Shown here: positions 1 to 8,540 of the stretch, piece after piece
Layout: each line of letters begins with the position of its first letter
Position numbering within the stretch: the first letter of the stretch is position 1
NCBI GenBank assembly: GCA_035569495.1
Contig: DATMMX010000038.1
Span: 216,079-280,078 of the forward strand
Reading direction: 5' to 3'
Length of the DNA stretch: 64,000 nt
DNA from: DASRDZ01 sp035569495
GTDB taxonomy: Bacteria; Chloroflexota; Dormibacteria; Aeolococcales; Aeolococcaceae
The notes under the pieces: model-generated
What the model saw: the letters and a program-made list of their open reading frames with translations, nothing else
What the model was told of the DNA's origin: nothing
The model's database searches: none
Made by a program: the position numbers and the translations under genes

Positions 1-1
1 T

Positions 2-223
2 GCAGATGGTGTGCTCTTTATGCGCAAAGACATGGCTGACGAGATCTTCACACGTGCGGAAACGCTCCGCGATGCGGAGCGTCGCCAAGCCGACCTCATG
101 CGCAACGGCGTGTCGTTGCGAAGCCAGGTGCAGTTTGATGCATACCTCGCGGCGCGCGAAAAGAGCCGTTCACTCAGTTTCCGCGACCATTTGCGCGGTG
201 TTGGCGGGGCTATTGAGGAATAG
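2..223 (+). CDS. RraA-family protein, C-terminal part (truncated by window edge)
   Basis: The reading frame is open from the first bases and ends at a stop at 221-223, so only about 73 C-terminal residues are visible. They begin ADGVLFMRKDMADEIFTRAE and end FRDHLRGVGGAIEE. This pattern (DGV-hydrophobic, a helix of the AEE-RAE type, then a basic RFDEYLA/FRxHLRxxGGAIE tail) is characteristic of the RraA-like / 4-hydroxy-4-methyl-2-oxoglutarate aldolase superfamily. The catalytic core lies outside the window, so neither substrate nor activity can be judged. Family assignment is by recognition of the tail only. Confidence 0.7.
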   Translation, partial: ADGVLFMRKDMADEIFTRAETLRDAERRQADLMRNGVSLRSQVQFDAYLAAREKSRSLSFRDHLRGVGGAIEE

Positions 224-316
224 CGCCGTGGAAGGATCCATGGTCTGACGGGGATTGATGGTGACGAACAGAAGATAGGTTGGTCCCAAGGAAACCCGAG
301 TCGGATCAACTCGTCG

Positions 317-1324
317 TCACGAAGACAAGACACGCGGAAGCCCAAAAGACGGCAGGACGTCCTTGCCGAATGTCGTCATCGCCGAGATGAGATGCCCAGA
401 CAGTGTCACCACAGCGATACCACTCGCGTGGTACAGACCCGTTTGGGGATCACGAACGTAGGAAGCGAGCGCAGGCTGGCCATTCGCTCGGGTCGGCACA
501 ATCCGCATCGAGGGTCCGGGACGGAACAACGTCATGCGGAAATAGCGTCCCGCTTCTTCGCGACCCTCGCACTCCCCAGGTATCGGCGGCATGGTGACCG
601 AGACGTCTTCGGTGAGGAGGGCGAGGAGCTCGTCCACGTTTCCGGCTTCGAATGCAGCGGTGACGCGGGCGACGATCTCCTGTTCGGCTACGGAGTTGGG
701 CGCAGGAGGAGGCTCGCGATCCTTAGTGGCGACGAGGCGATCATGCAAAGCCACCCGAGCGCGTTTGAGGGCGCTTTCCACTGATGCCTCCGTTGCTTCA
801 ATCATCTCGGCCGCTTCGCTGGCTCTGTAGCCGAGGACGTCGCGAAGCACCAGCGCCACACGCTGCCGAGGTGGAAGCAGCTGAAGGACGGTGATGAATG
901 CCAGTGACACCGACTCCCTCGTCTCGTACCGAGCGTCGGGTCCGGGGCTGTCGTCGGGCAGCCCCTCAAGGAGAACGTCGGGGTAGGGCTCGAGCCAGAC
1001 AACTTCGCCCACTCGAGTCGGCTCGGGGAGGGTGGGGTTGAGCGAAGGAGCCACCTCGGGTCGTCGGCTAGCGGCGCGCAGCATGTTCAGGCAACGGTTC
1101 GTAGCGATGCGGTAGAGCCAGGTTCTGATGGAGGACCGCTCTTCGAAGTTGGCGAGCGCTTGCCATGCGCGGATAAAGGTCTCCTGGAGGGCGTCCTCGG
1201 CGTCCTGCGTCGAACCCAAGATCCGATAGCAGTGCAGCTTCAGCTCTCGTCGGTACGCATCGGTCAACTGCGCGAACGCCTGCTGGTCCCCGGACCGGGC
1301 GCGACTGATGAGTTCCACGATCAC
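317..1324 (-). CDS. ECF sigma factor with SnoaL-like C-terminal domain (SigJ/SigG type)
   Basis: The protein has 335 aa. Residues ~5-75 are sigma-70 region 2 (LTDAYRRELKLHCYRILGS, then DAEDALQETFIRAWQAL and RTWLYRIATNRCLNMLR). Residues ~140-200 are region 4 (LPPRQRVALVLRDVLGYRASEAAEMI). From ~residue 215 a SnoaL-like domain (EQEIVARVTAAFEAGNVDELLALLTEDVSVTMPP) follows, as in the large ECF sigma factors with a SnoaL tail and no cognate anti-sigma gene. In that group the tail is thought to control promoter access (family knowledge). No anti-sigma gene lies next to it. It is transcribed away from the MFS gene, so 1325-1548 holds a divergent promoter region. Confidence 0.9.
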   Translation of the reverse strand: MIVELISRARSGDQQAFAQLTDAYRRELKLHCYRILGSTQDAEDALQETFIRAWQALANFEERSSIRTWLYRIATNRCLNMLRAASRRPEVAPSLNPTLPEPTRVGEVVWLEPYPDVLLEGLPDDSPGPDARYETRESVSLAFITVLQLLPPRQRVALVLRDVLGYRASEAAEMIEATEASVESALKRARVALHDRLVATKDREPPPAPNSVAEQEIVARVTAAFEAGNVDELLALLTEDVSVTMPPIPGECEGREEAGRYFRMTLFRPGPSMRIVPTRANGQPALASYVRDPQTGLYHASGIAVVTLSGHLISAMTTFGKDVLPSFGLPRVLSS

Positions 1325-1548
1325 TGCTCCATGCTCTCATCTCCATCTCATCACCTCGTTGTCGGGCTCCCCCCGATCCCACTACACATTATCGGACACC
1401 GCCGAGCCGGGAAACTTGTCACCTCCGGACCGACCATTTTTCCTTCGATCCGGTGTCGGTACCAGGAGAGATGCCGTACGGGTCGGCCAGCGACCAGACG
1501 ACGGCTTGCTTGCGCACCCGAAAAGCCTGAATCCCAAGGAGTACGACC

Positions 1549-1707
1549 GTGCCAGAGACTTGTCATCGAGTAGGAACCGCAGCCCCACGACACCATGTGT
1601 ACGAGGAGTTCGCTACCAAGGGCGGTCTCGTCAAGTTCTGGACACTGGTCGATCATTCGGCTGTCCGGTACGACTTTCGCGCCGCGCCGAGGCCTTTAGC
1701 CGGATGA
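1549..1707 (+). pseudogene. N-terminal remnant of an AHSA1/SRPBCC protein, overlapping the MFS start
   Basis: A 52-residue frame starts at GTG 1549 behind an AAGGAG-like site at ~1536. It reads PETCHRVGTAAPRHHVYEEF and ATKGGLVKFWT, which is close to the opening strand and helix of AHSA1/SRPBCC proteins (HRVGI-x-AP-xx-VYEA-x-AT-xx-GL-xx-WWT). After FWT the similarity stops and the frame closes at TGA 1705-1707. It shares an ATGA overlap with the MFS start at 1704. A full-length family member has about 140-160 residues, so most of the domain is missing. It could instead be a short translated leader that couples the transporter; I favour a gene remnant. Confidence 0.45.
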
Positions 1708-2993
1708 ATCGTCGCTTCTCACACTTCATCGCAGGTTGGCGCACCGGGCTCTCTCGCCCCGTGCTCATCCTTCAAGCGGGAAACGCCCTCAACTACTTCG
1801 GTTACGGGCTCATTCTTCCCTTTGAGATCATCTATCTGCACCAGATACGTGGCTTTTCAACGTCGACAGCCGGACTGGTTCTCGCGGCGACCATGGGGAC
1901 GGCCACAATCGTCACCCCGCCGACGGGAGCGCTGCTCGATCGGTACTCCGCCAAAGCGATCGTGGTCGCAGGAAGCCTGGCCAGCGCCCTGGGCTACGCC
2001 GGCTTCGCCTACGTACACAGTCCCTGGCAGGCCTTTGCCTGTGCGATTGTCAGCGGAGCCGGAATCGGCACGGCGGGGACGGCCAACCGGGCGTTGACCG
2101 TCAGGTTGGTCAGGCGCGAGCAGCGAGCCGCCTCGTTCGCGCTTAGCCGCGTCGCGGGCAACTTCGGTCTCGGCTTCGGCGCGACCGTAGCCGGTCTCTT
2201 GATCGCATCCGCACAGCGGCTCAACTCGTTCCAAACGCTGTATTTCTTCGACGCCGTCACCTACCTCGGATTCGCACTCATCGTGCTCGCTGCCGTACCG
2301 AGCCCGCGAGCCGAGACCGTCACAGCGACAGACGCCAGCGGAACCGGCTTTCGCGCCGTCGTTCGGGATCGGCTCTTCCTCACTGTGATCGCAGCGAATA
2401 TCGTGCTCGTCGTTGTCGGCCACACGTTCTTCTCCAATATCCTGCCACCATTTGCAAGGACTCACGCGCCGCTCGGCCCCGCCGCGATCGGAATCATCGT
2501 CCTCGTCAACACGATCTTCGTCGTCGTCGCGCAGGTCCCGGCGGTGCGCGTAGTGGCACGGATGCAACGCACACACGCTTTCGCGGCGGCAAGCGCACTC
2601 TTTTCGTTCAGTCTGCTCGCGGTGCTCCCAGCGACGCTCATGCACTCCGAGCTCGCTGCGACCATTCTCCTCGCCGGCGTTGCGATCGTCTTCGCGATGG
2701 GCGAATGCGTACACATTCTCGTTCTCGGGCCACTGGTCGCGGATATGGCTCCAGCCCATCTGCTCGGCCGCTACCTGTCTCTCTACAATCTGACCTTCTC
2801 CGTCTCCTTGGCCCTTGGCCCGGCGATTGGTGGCTTTCTTCTGCAGACCGCGCCGGACGCAGTCTGGTGGGGTGGCGCGCTTTCAGCGGTTCTGGCCGGA
2901 GCCGTCCTGCTACGACTCGGCGGCCGCATTCCCGACCCGCTCTTACAGACGCCTCCATCGTGGCGTGATGTCTCTGCCGTCACGCGAACGTGA
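1704..2993 (+). CDS. MFS efflux transporter
   Basis: The protein has 429 aa starting at ATG 1704 (MNRRFSHFIAGWRTGLSRPV). The frame is open further upstream, but that part is not protein-like. About 12 hydrophobic segments are visible. The MFS motif after TM2 appears as GALLDRYSAKAIVVAGS, and the N-terminal half has a PVLILQAGNALNYFGYGLILP opening typical of drug-efflux MFS proteins (DHA1/MdtH-like). The substrate is unknown. The start overlaps the SRPBCC remnant by ATGA. No regulator sits immediately beside it except the divergent ECF sigma gene. Confidence 0.85.
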   Translation: MNRRFSHFIAGWRTGLSRPVLILQAGNALNYFGYGLILPFEIIYLHQIRGFSTSTAGLVLAATMGTATIVTPPTGALLDRYSAKAIVVAGSLASALGYAGFAYVHSPWQAFACAIVSGAGIGTAGTANRALTVRLVRREQRAASFALSRVAGNFGLGFGATVAGLLIASAQRLNSFQTLYFFDAVTYLGFALIVLAAVPSPRAETVTATDASGTGFRAVVRDRLFLTVIAANIVLVVVGHTFFSNILPPFARTHAPLGPAAIGIIVLVNTIFVVVAQVPAVRVVARMQRTHAFAAASALFSFSLLAVLPATLMHSELAATILLAGVAIVFAMGECVHILVLGPLVADMAPAHLLGRYLSLYNLTFSVSLALGPAIGGFLLQTAPDAVWWGGALSAVLAGAVLLRLGGRIPDPLLQTPPSWRDVSAVTRT

Positions 2994-3759
2994 TGCCTCG
3001 TTTAGTGGATGGCGGGCGGTAGCCCTCCGCCTGCCTGTGCGTGACTCCGTCATATGCGCCGGGCGGCGCCCCGCTCGTGAGGAAGGTCAGGCTCTTGCGG
3101 ATCCGCGACTCACCTTGTTCGCGCCAGCCGCCACCAGCCCCCAAAAGCCGTCGTCACTCCGATGTGAGCACCTTAGCCGCCCTGGCGCCCCAGCCGGTCC
3201 CGGGAGGGGGGCCGCCGGGACGTTTACCCGGGCTGTCCAGCGCGACGGTCGGGCCGTCGATCACTGCGGGGTCCGCCCACATGCACCCACGGGTCCACAG
3301 GCCCCTCCCCCGCCCGGATTTGAGCTCAAATCCGGCGGCGCCTGGCGCAGCACCGGCATGCTGTCTGGCTGGTCCGTCTCATCGTCCGGTGACATCGCTA
3401 CTATCAAATCGACCGGATCAACCGTTCGGGCGTCGGCCACGCGTTCGGATGTCCTGTGAGCCGTTCGGTGTGCTCGATGCCGAAGTGCTCGAACTCGACC
3501 CCGCACCGGCTTGCCCTTCGTTGGGTTGCAACCTTCAGGACAACTCTCATGACCTTCGAGTTGTGTCCCACCGGTGGCGGAACCCGCCTGCGTCCGGAGG
3601 ACGGGGGTGGGTGAGGGCAACGCAACCGAGCGGGACCGGTTCGAGCGCGGATCGACGGCCAAGCTCACGTTCGGTATCACCGCGGTGCTGGCAGCGGCGT
3701 CATCGCGGATGCTCAACGAGTCTCGAAAACATCGCGGAGGCAGTGCTACCCTCGGTGCG
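2994..3759 (+). other. Gene-free stretch with a 22-bp palindrome
   Basis: About 766 bases between the MFS gene and the ArsR regulator contain no frame that looks like protein: the open frames are rich in Arg/Ser/Pro and have no family motif. The only clear structure is a perfect palindrome at 3314-3335, centred on GAGCTC. The segment has lower coding character than its neighbours and may be the scar of a deleted gene. Confidence 0.5.
3314..3335. repeat. Perfect 22-bp palindrome
   Basis: Both arms read CCGGATTTGAG and meet at a central GAGCTC. The AT-richer arms stand out from the surrounding GC-rich, pyrimidine-rich sequence. It could be an operator, a hairpin (terminator for the MFS gene, although no T-tract follows) or a recombination site. 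No gene within 400 bases explains it. Confidence 0.6.
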
Positions 3760-4092
3760 ATGGCTGACGCCCAGGTCCTGGACCGGACATACGCTGCACT
3801 CGCTAACCCGACGCGACGTGACCTCCTCGTCGCCCTTCGCCACCGTGACGCGAATATCACTGACCTGGCAGCACCGCTGCCGATGTCCTTCGCGGGCGTG
3901 TCACGCCACGTCGGAGTGCTCGAGTCCGCCGGGTTGGTTCGACGGGAGATCCGTGGCCGTGAACACTGGATCTCGATCGTGCCCGGCAGGCTGCTTCGGG
4001 CGGAGCGATGGCTCGGCCAGCAGACGGCGTGCTGGACCACTCGTACCGACGAGCTCGAAGCGAAACTCCGACGCAAGCGACCATCCAGATGA
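3760..4092 (+). CDS. ArsR-family winged-helix transcriptional regulator
   Basis: The protein has 110 aa (MADAQVLDRTYAALANPTRR). The signature DRTYAALANPTRRDLLVALR is followed by a helix-turn-helix ending SRHVGVLESAGLVRREIRGR and the wing EHWISIVPGRL. There is no metal-binding CxC motif in the recognition helix, so it belongs to the subgroup usually paired with an AHSA1/SRPBCC protein rather than the arsenic sensors. Its stop overlaps the next start (ATGA at 4089-4092), which is the usual ArsR-AHSA1 operon layout. The partner gene is broken. The start was chosen because conserved sequence begins there; the frame is open upstream. Confidence 0.85.
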   Translation: MADAQVLDRTYAALANPTRRDLLVALRHRDANITDLAAPLPMSFAGVSRHVGVLESAGLVRREIRGREHWISIVPGRLLRAERWLGQQTACWTTRTDELEAKLRRKRPSR

Positions 4093-4410
4093 GCGAGGCG
4101 CGACCTACGACGGCGGTCGTACGGCGAGTGCTGCCGCCCTGGCGGATGTCGTCTTCGACAAGTGGGTCAACCCGGAGGCGTTCGCGGAGTGAAGTTCGTC
4201 GTTGCCGGCACCTATCTCGACGTCGTGCGACCGTCGTTACTCCGGTTAACATGGTGCTGCTCGACGTGGGTCGACCCAAGTCTCGAGACAATCGTCACCG
4301 TCACTCTCGCATCCCATGGCGCGGACGACACCGAGATGACGATTCGACACACCCTGCTGCCACCCGACCAGGGGTGGGCAACCACGAATATGGACGGACG
4401 GCAATCGCCA
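4089..4410 (+). pseudogene. Broken AHSA1/SRPBCC gene, operon partner of the ArsR regulator
   Basis: The AHSA1 family pattern is spread over three frames. MSEARPTTAVVRRVLP starts at ATG 4089. It continues as ALADVVFDKWVNPEAFAE one frame over (to a stop at 4190-4192). Then VKFVVAGTYLDVVRPSLLRL and LETIVTVTLASHGADDTEMT follow in the third frame, to about 4400. These match the N-terminal strand, the VFDAWTDPEAxAEW helix, and the GTYLEVVPPxRLxFTW and TxVTVTFxPxGDGTExTLxH strands. About 35-40 residues between the second and third pieces are absent. At least one frameshift and one deletion are needed, so no functional product is expected. Confidence 0.75.
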
Positions 4411-4581
4411 CGCAGCTCTGCGACGCCCTGCTCCGTCAAGCATCGCGTTGACGTGCCGCACGACACGTTGTTATTCTACCGATCGCTTGAACGTTGGCCA
4501 TCGCCGAGATCACCTAGATCCAGCACGGTGGCGGCCCAGCGCTCGGCTGAATGGGCGGGAGACATGCAAGGAGGAGAGCCG

Positions 4582-4890
4582 ATGGCCATCTATCAAACCG
4601 CCCACTACCAGGTGCAGCCGAGCGCAGTCCCTGCGGTCAAGGCGGCCATCGAGGAATTCGTCCAGTACGTCAGGGAGAACGAGCCGGGCACGCGGCTCTA
4701 TGCCTCCTGGCAACAGGAAAGCGACCCCACGCGCTTCGTTCATCTCTTCATCTTCGAGAACGAGGCTGCGCATGCCGCACACGGCGAGTCGACCGCCGTC
4801 CGCGCGTTCGAGGCGGTGTACCGTCCCGAGCTCGTCGGCGGGCCGGTCGTGTTCACCGACTATCGCGAGATCGCTGCGAACAACCCATGA
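4582..4890 (+). CDS. Antibiotic biosynthesis monooxygenase (ABM) family protein
   Basis: The protein has 102 aa, with a strong ribosome-binding site AAGGAGGA at 4568-4575. It is a single ABM-type ferredoxin-like fold: YQTAHYQVQPSAVPAVKAAI, then GTRLYASWQQESDPTRFVHL and FENEAAHAAHGESTAVRAFE. The pattern is that of small YgiN/LsrG-like dimeric proteins that oxidise quinols or isomerise small metabolites. The stop overlaps the start of the FAD oxidoreductase (ATGA at 4887-4890), so the two are translationally coupled and probably act together. The substrate cannot be read from the sequence. Confidence 0.8.
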   Translation: MAIYQTAHYQVQPSAVPAVKAAIEEFVQYVRENEPGTRLYASWQQESDPTRFVHLFIFENEAAHAAHGESTAVRAFEAVYRPELVGGPVVFTDYREIAANNP

Positions 4891-6620
4891 CAGGAACCCC
4901 GCCGGTCGGGCAGCCCATCCCGCTGCAGAGGCCTGTCATCCTCGCCGTCGTTCCGGATGACGAGGTGCGAGCCGCTCTCGACGATGTTCTCCGTCGCCGA
5001 TTGGGCGCGGACTATTCGGTGATTCCTGCCGAGACCGCGACCGGCGGCCTGCAGCTCCTGGCACGTTGTCGAGATGAGGGCGAACACGTCGCGATGGTCC
5101 TGTCGCGACTCCGCATGGACGAGATGTCAGGAATCGAGTTCCATGTGCGAGCGCGTGAGTTGCACCGCACCGCAAAGCGAATCGTGATCATCGACGTCGG
5201 TGATGGCAACGCGGCTGGCGATCTCAACCAGGCGCTCACCATGAACCACATCGACATGTACTTCGGCCAGCCGTGGGCGAGTCCGGAGGAGGAGTTGCTT
5301 CCCGTCGTTGGGGAGGCGCTCCGCGGTTGGGCGCGCGAGCATCTGCCTCGCTACGAGAAGGCGGTTATCGTCGACGACGCCGGCAGTTCGCGGGGCGCGT
5401 GGCTGGCTTCCTGGCTGGTGCGCAACGGTGTCGCCGCTGGCCTCCATGCGGCGGATTCCCCGGAGGGGATCGCCCTGCTATCGGGCGCGCTCAGCGACGT
5501 GGACAGGTTGCCCGGCGTTCTTTTGTGGAACGGAACCGTGCTGACCGCGCCAGAGGACGCCGAGCTGGCCGAGGCCCTCGGGGCACCGACCCGTCCGACA
5601 CGGGCACGCTACGACGTGGCCATTGTCGGTGGCGGACCGGCGGGACTGGCGGCGGCGACGTACGCCAGCTCTGAAGGGTTGAGCACGATCGTGATCGAGC
5701 AGACGGCGTGGGGCGGCCAGGCGGGGACCACGTCGAAGATCCGCAACTACCTTGGCTTTCAGTGGGGCACGACGGGTGCGGAGTTCGCCGAGCGCGCGGA
5801 GCGCCAGGCGGCGCAGCTGGGCACGGAGTTTGTGGTCGCTCGCTCGGCCATCAGCGTGGCCGTCGACGGTGGCGATCGGATCCTGGTGCTCTCCAACGGG
5901 GACAGGATCACGGCGACGAGCATTGTGATCGCCGCCGGTGTTTCCTACCGGCGGCTCGGTATCGCTGCAGTCGATGGTCTCGTCGGTGCCGGCGTCTTCT
6001 ACGGGGCCTCCGCGTCGGACGCGCGGACGATGGGTGGCCTGCGGGTCTTCGTCCTCGGTGGGGGGAATTCTGCGGGTCAAGCAGCCTCGCACCTTGCCGC
6101 GGCGGGAGCCCAGGTGACAGTGGTGGTTCGCGGGTCATCGCTGGCAACGAGCATGTCCGACTACCTCCGGCGCGAGATCGAGGGATCGCCGGGCATCCAC
6201 GTCCGCTGCAACGCCGAGGTGATCGGCGCGCGTGGCGTGCATCGGCTCGAGGAGCTGGTCATCCGCGACAACGCTACGGGTGCAACGGTCACCGAACCTG
6301 CCGACGCCATCTTCATCTTCATCGGCGCACGCCCTCACACGGAATGGCTCGGCGACGTGCTGGCGCTCGATGCCAACGGCTTCCTGCTCACCGGACAGGA
6401 CCTGGTCGACCAGCAGCCGCACGCCTGGCCGCTCAGCGAGCGACCGCCGGCGTGGCTGGAGACGAGCCTCCCCGGCGTGTTCGCTGCTGGCGACATCCGG
6501 CACGGCTCGACCAAGCGCGTCGCTGCCGCCGTCGGAGAGGGCGCAACCGCCGCCATGCTCGTCGGCGGCCGGCAGCAGAGCGAGCGCACGCAGCCCATCG
6601 TCGTCCGCAAACCCGGATGA
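4887..6620 (+). CDS. Thioredoxin-reductase-like FAD/NAD(P) oxidoreductase with degenerate receiver domain
   Basis: The protein has 577 aa. Residues ~15-135 resemble a response-regulator receiver, but the phospho-acceptor position in MVLSRLRMDEMSGIEF is Arg or Leu instead of Asp. Residues ~155-235 look like a degenerate thioredoxin/glutaredoxin-like linker (KAVIVDDAGSSRGAWLASWL). Residues ~241-570 are a TrxR-type pyridine nucleotide-disulfide oxidoreductase: an FAD GxGxxG in VAIVGGGPAGLAAATYA, an NAD(P) site in VFVLGGGNSAGQAASHL, and the terminal FAD motif GVFAAGDIRHGSTKRVAAAV. The redox CxxC of thioredoxin reductase is absent; the equivalent stretch reads FYGASASDAR. It is coupled to the ABM gene by ATGA. 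This suggests a non-disulfide redox role for the flavin. Confidence 0.85.
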   Translation: MTGTPPVGQPIPLQRPVILAVVPDDEVRAALDDVLRRRLGADYSVIPAETATGGLQLLARCRDEGEHVAMVLSRLRMDEMSGIEFHVRARELHRTAKRIVIIDVGDGNAAGDLNQALTMNHIDMYFGQPWASPEEELLPVVGEALRGWAREHLPRYEKAVIVDDAGSSRGAWLASWLVRNGVAAGLHAADSPEGIALLSGALSDVDRLPGVLLWNGTVLTAPEDAELAEALGAPTRPTRARYDVAIVGGGPAGLAAATYASSEGLSTIVIEQTAWGGQAGTTSKIRNYLGFQWGTTGAEFAERAERQAAQLGTEFVVARSAISVAVDGGDRILVLSNGDRITATSIVIAAGVSYRRLGIAAVDGLVGAGVFYGASASDARTMGGLRVFVLGGGNSAGQAASHLAAAGAQVTVVVRGSSLATSMSDYLRREIEGSPGIHVRCNAEVIGARGVHRLEELVIRDNATGATVTEPADAIFIFIGARPHTEWLGDVLALDANGFLLTGQDLVDQQPHAWPLSERPPAWLETSLPGVFAAGDIRHGSTKRVAAAVGEGATAAMLVGGRQQSERTQPIVVRKPG

Positions 6621-7049
6621 CTGCATCACCTGCGGCGTGTCGTTGCTCCATCAGGTGCAAGCGGGCGCGCGACCAGCTGCGCACGCCCGACAGGCGTGCC
6701 GTCGCGCGTGAGTTCGTCGTATCGAGCGAGTGCGCGGTCGTGGAGCCGGTCGTCGTGGCTGAGGAGGGCGATGCACCCGCTGGTATCCGCCTGCTCGCGG
6801 ACTTGCTCGTCGAGGTAGATCCAGATGGCGGCCGGGAAGACGGGCCGCAACTACCGCCCCTGCCGAATAGCCCAACACTTCGCTGTACGAGGTCTTTCGG
6901 ACGCTCCCCCAAAGTCCTTGTCTGGCCCGGGATTCCCATACCACATATGGCGAACGCGCGACAGCTGCGAAGCGAGACGTGGTACGTGGCGCAAGACCGA
7001 GTCGCCCCGTCTTAAGGTGAACGGACAGGAACGTAGGGTGCCCCATCAA
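6621..7049 (+). other. Intergenic stretch with one doubtful minus-strand frame
   Basis: About 430 bases lie between the FAD oxidoreductase and the HD-GYP gene. The only frame with some protein character is on the minus strand at 6626-6850 (74 codons). It contains AAIWIYLDEQVREQADTSG and LHDRALARYDELTRDG, but I recognise no family and see no ribosome-binding site. I see no terminator or operator here. Confidence 0.35.
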
Positions 7050-8225
7050 ATGATCATCGACCAGCGTAGGACAGACTCGTCGAGAACGTGCCACTCCCGG
7101 CGCGGCCGCCACGACGTGAGCAATCACACGACCCGCCGTGTCGGCCTGGCGGTCGAGGACGTGACTGCACCCGTGCTGGCCGCGCAGCTGCGCGAGACCA
7201 ATCGGCAGATGCTGGAGACCGTCACTCTGTTGGAGACGCTGCACGCGACGGCGCCGCTCGGACTGGGCTTCATCGACCGCGACTTCCGCATCGTCCGGCT
7301 GAACGAGCGGCTCGCCGCCATCAACGGGGGCGCAGCCAGGGACCAGATCGGCAAGACGGTGGCAGAGATCGTGCCACAGTGGTGGCCCAGCCTCGAACCT
7401 CTGTATCGGAGCGTCCTGGACAAGGGAGAATCCGTTCTCGACCGCGAGATGAGCGGGCCGTCCGCGGAGGACGGCGGTGGCACGCACAGTTGGATCTACA
7501 GCTACTACCCGGTGCGGTTGGGCACGGAGGTGATCGGCATCGGCATCGTCGTCGTCGACATCACGGAGCGAAAGCGGGCGGAGCGAGCGCATGACCAGCT
7601 CAGGCACGCGGCGGTGGGCGCCATCGCAGCCATCGTCGAGGCGCGCGATCCCTACACCGCGGGCCACCAGCATCGGGTGAGCGAGCTCGCTGCCGCCATC
7701 GCCACGGAGATGGAGATCGACCCGTTTCTCGTCGAGGGCATTCGCCTTGCGGCGACCATCCACGACATCGGCAAGATCCGCACGCCCGCCGAGATCCTCA
7801 CGCGCCTTGGCCCGCTGCGCCCGGCCGAGTTCGAGCTGATCAAGAGCCACAGTCGCGACGGCCACGACATCGTGGCGGACATCGACTTTCCCTGGCCCGT
7901 CTCCCACATGATCCTCCAGCATCACGAACGGTGGGACGGCTCCGGCTATCCCGACGGCGTGCGGGGCACAGACATCACCGTGGGTGCTCGGGTCATCGCG
8001 GTCGCCGATGTCTTCGACGCGATGTCGTCACCGCGTCCATACCGGGTGGGACTCGGGCTTGACGCCGCCATCGACGAGATTCGTCACGGTCGCGGGGTCC
8101 TCTTCGATGCCGATGCCGTCGACGCACTGCTCAGGTTGCAACGGAGCGGTCGTGTCTGCATGGACCAACCTCAGTGCGCCACCACGGGCGCGGGTACCGC
8201 TGCAGACCACGTTGTCAAAGGGTGA
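7050..8225 (+). CDS. PAS domain / HD-GYP cyclic-di-GMP phosphodiesterase
   Basis: The protein has 391 aa from ATG 7050; GTG 7116 is an alternative, as conserved sequence begins after it. A short coiled segment (AAQLRETNRQMLETVTLLE) leads into a PAS domain (~residues 60-180: APLGLGFIDRDFRIVRLNER, ending IGIGIVVVDITERKRAE). An HD-GYP domain follows at ~190-370. The metal ligands are visible: the ATIHDIGKI dyad, the HH of ILQHHERWDGSGYPDG and the following GYP, and VIAVADVFDAMSS. HD-GYP proteins degrade c-di-GMP. All key motifs appear intact. A GGDEF gene lies at 26.9 kb, so both synthesis and breakdown are encoded in this window. It has no transmembrane segment, so it is probably cytosolic. Confidence 0.88.
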   Translation: MIIDQRRTDSSRTCHSRRGRHDVSNHTTRRVGLAVEDVTAPVLAAQLRETNRQMLETVTLLETLHATAPLGLGFIDRDFRIVRLNERLAAINGGAARDQIGKTVAEIVPQWWPSLEPLYRSVLDKGESVLDREMSGPSAEDGGGTHSWIYSYYPVRLGTEVIGIGIVVVDITERKRAERAHDQLRHAAVGAIAAIVEARDPYTAGHQHRVSELAAAIATEMEIDPFLVEGIRLAATIHDIGKIRTPAEILTRLGPLRPAEFELIKSHSRDGHDIVADIDFPWPVSHMILQHHERWDGSGYPDGVRGTDITVGARVIAVADVFDAMSSPRPYRVGLGLDAAIDEIRHGRGVLFDADAVDALLRLQRSGRVCMDQPQCATTGAGTAADHVVKG

Positions 8226-8532
8226 TCGCGGTTTTGCCGTCTCCCTCGAATGAGGGGTCACATCTCGGTGATCCAGTGATGTCCGGGGTCGCGTACGAGG
8301 GACGCCACATGAGTGGCACCAAGGATGATCGCCGCCTGCCCAGGCACGCGAGAGCCACGTCGAGGATCAGCCGCGTGTGCTTCCACGTCTCCCATTGCCA
8401 CATCGGGAGGCTGCCGTCGCAGCAGCCGCCGGACTGGAAGAACATGATCGGCCCGCGCTGGCCCTGGAGGCGGCGGATCGCCTCCAGGGCTGCCTCGGTC
8501 GCGGCCACGCGCGCCTCGCCTGGCTCGTCCAC
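8215..8532 (-). pseudogene. DUF779 protein with internal deletion and altered C-terminus
   Basis: The frame starts at GTG 8532, just after the aldehyde dehydrogenase stop. Its first part is classical DUF779: VAATEAALEAIRRLQGQRGP then IMFFQSGGCCDGSLPM. Family members continue with about 30 residues before a conserved (Q)YExWKHTxLILDV block. Here PM is followed directly by WQWETWKHTRLILDVA, so the middle is missing in frame. The tail after LACLGRRR is unlike the family (no GFSLE and R-x-LF segment). DUF779 genes usually accompany aldehyde dehydrogenases of this type, as here. A shortened functional variant is possible, but loss of function is more likely. Confidence 0.65.
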
Positions 8533-8540
8533 TGCGCGGC

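Noticed and set aside
6626..6850. 74-codon minus-strand frame (contains YLDEQVREQADTSG)
   Set aside because: Composition is plausible, but there is no ribosome-binding site, no family and an Arg-rich end; left as a doubtful mention only.
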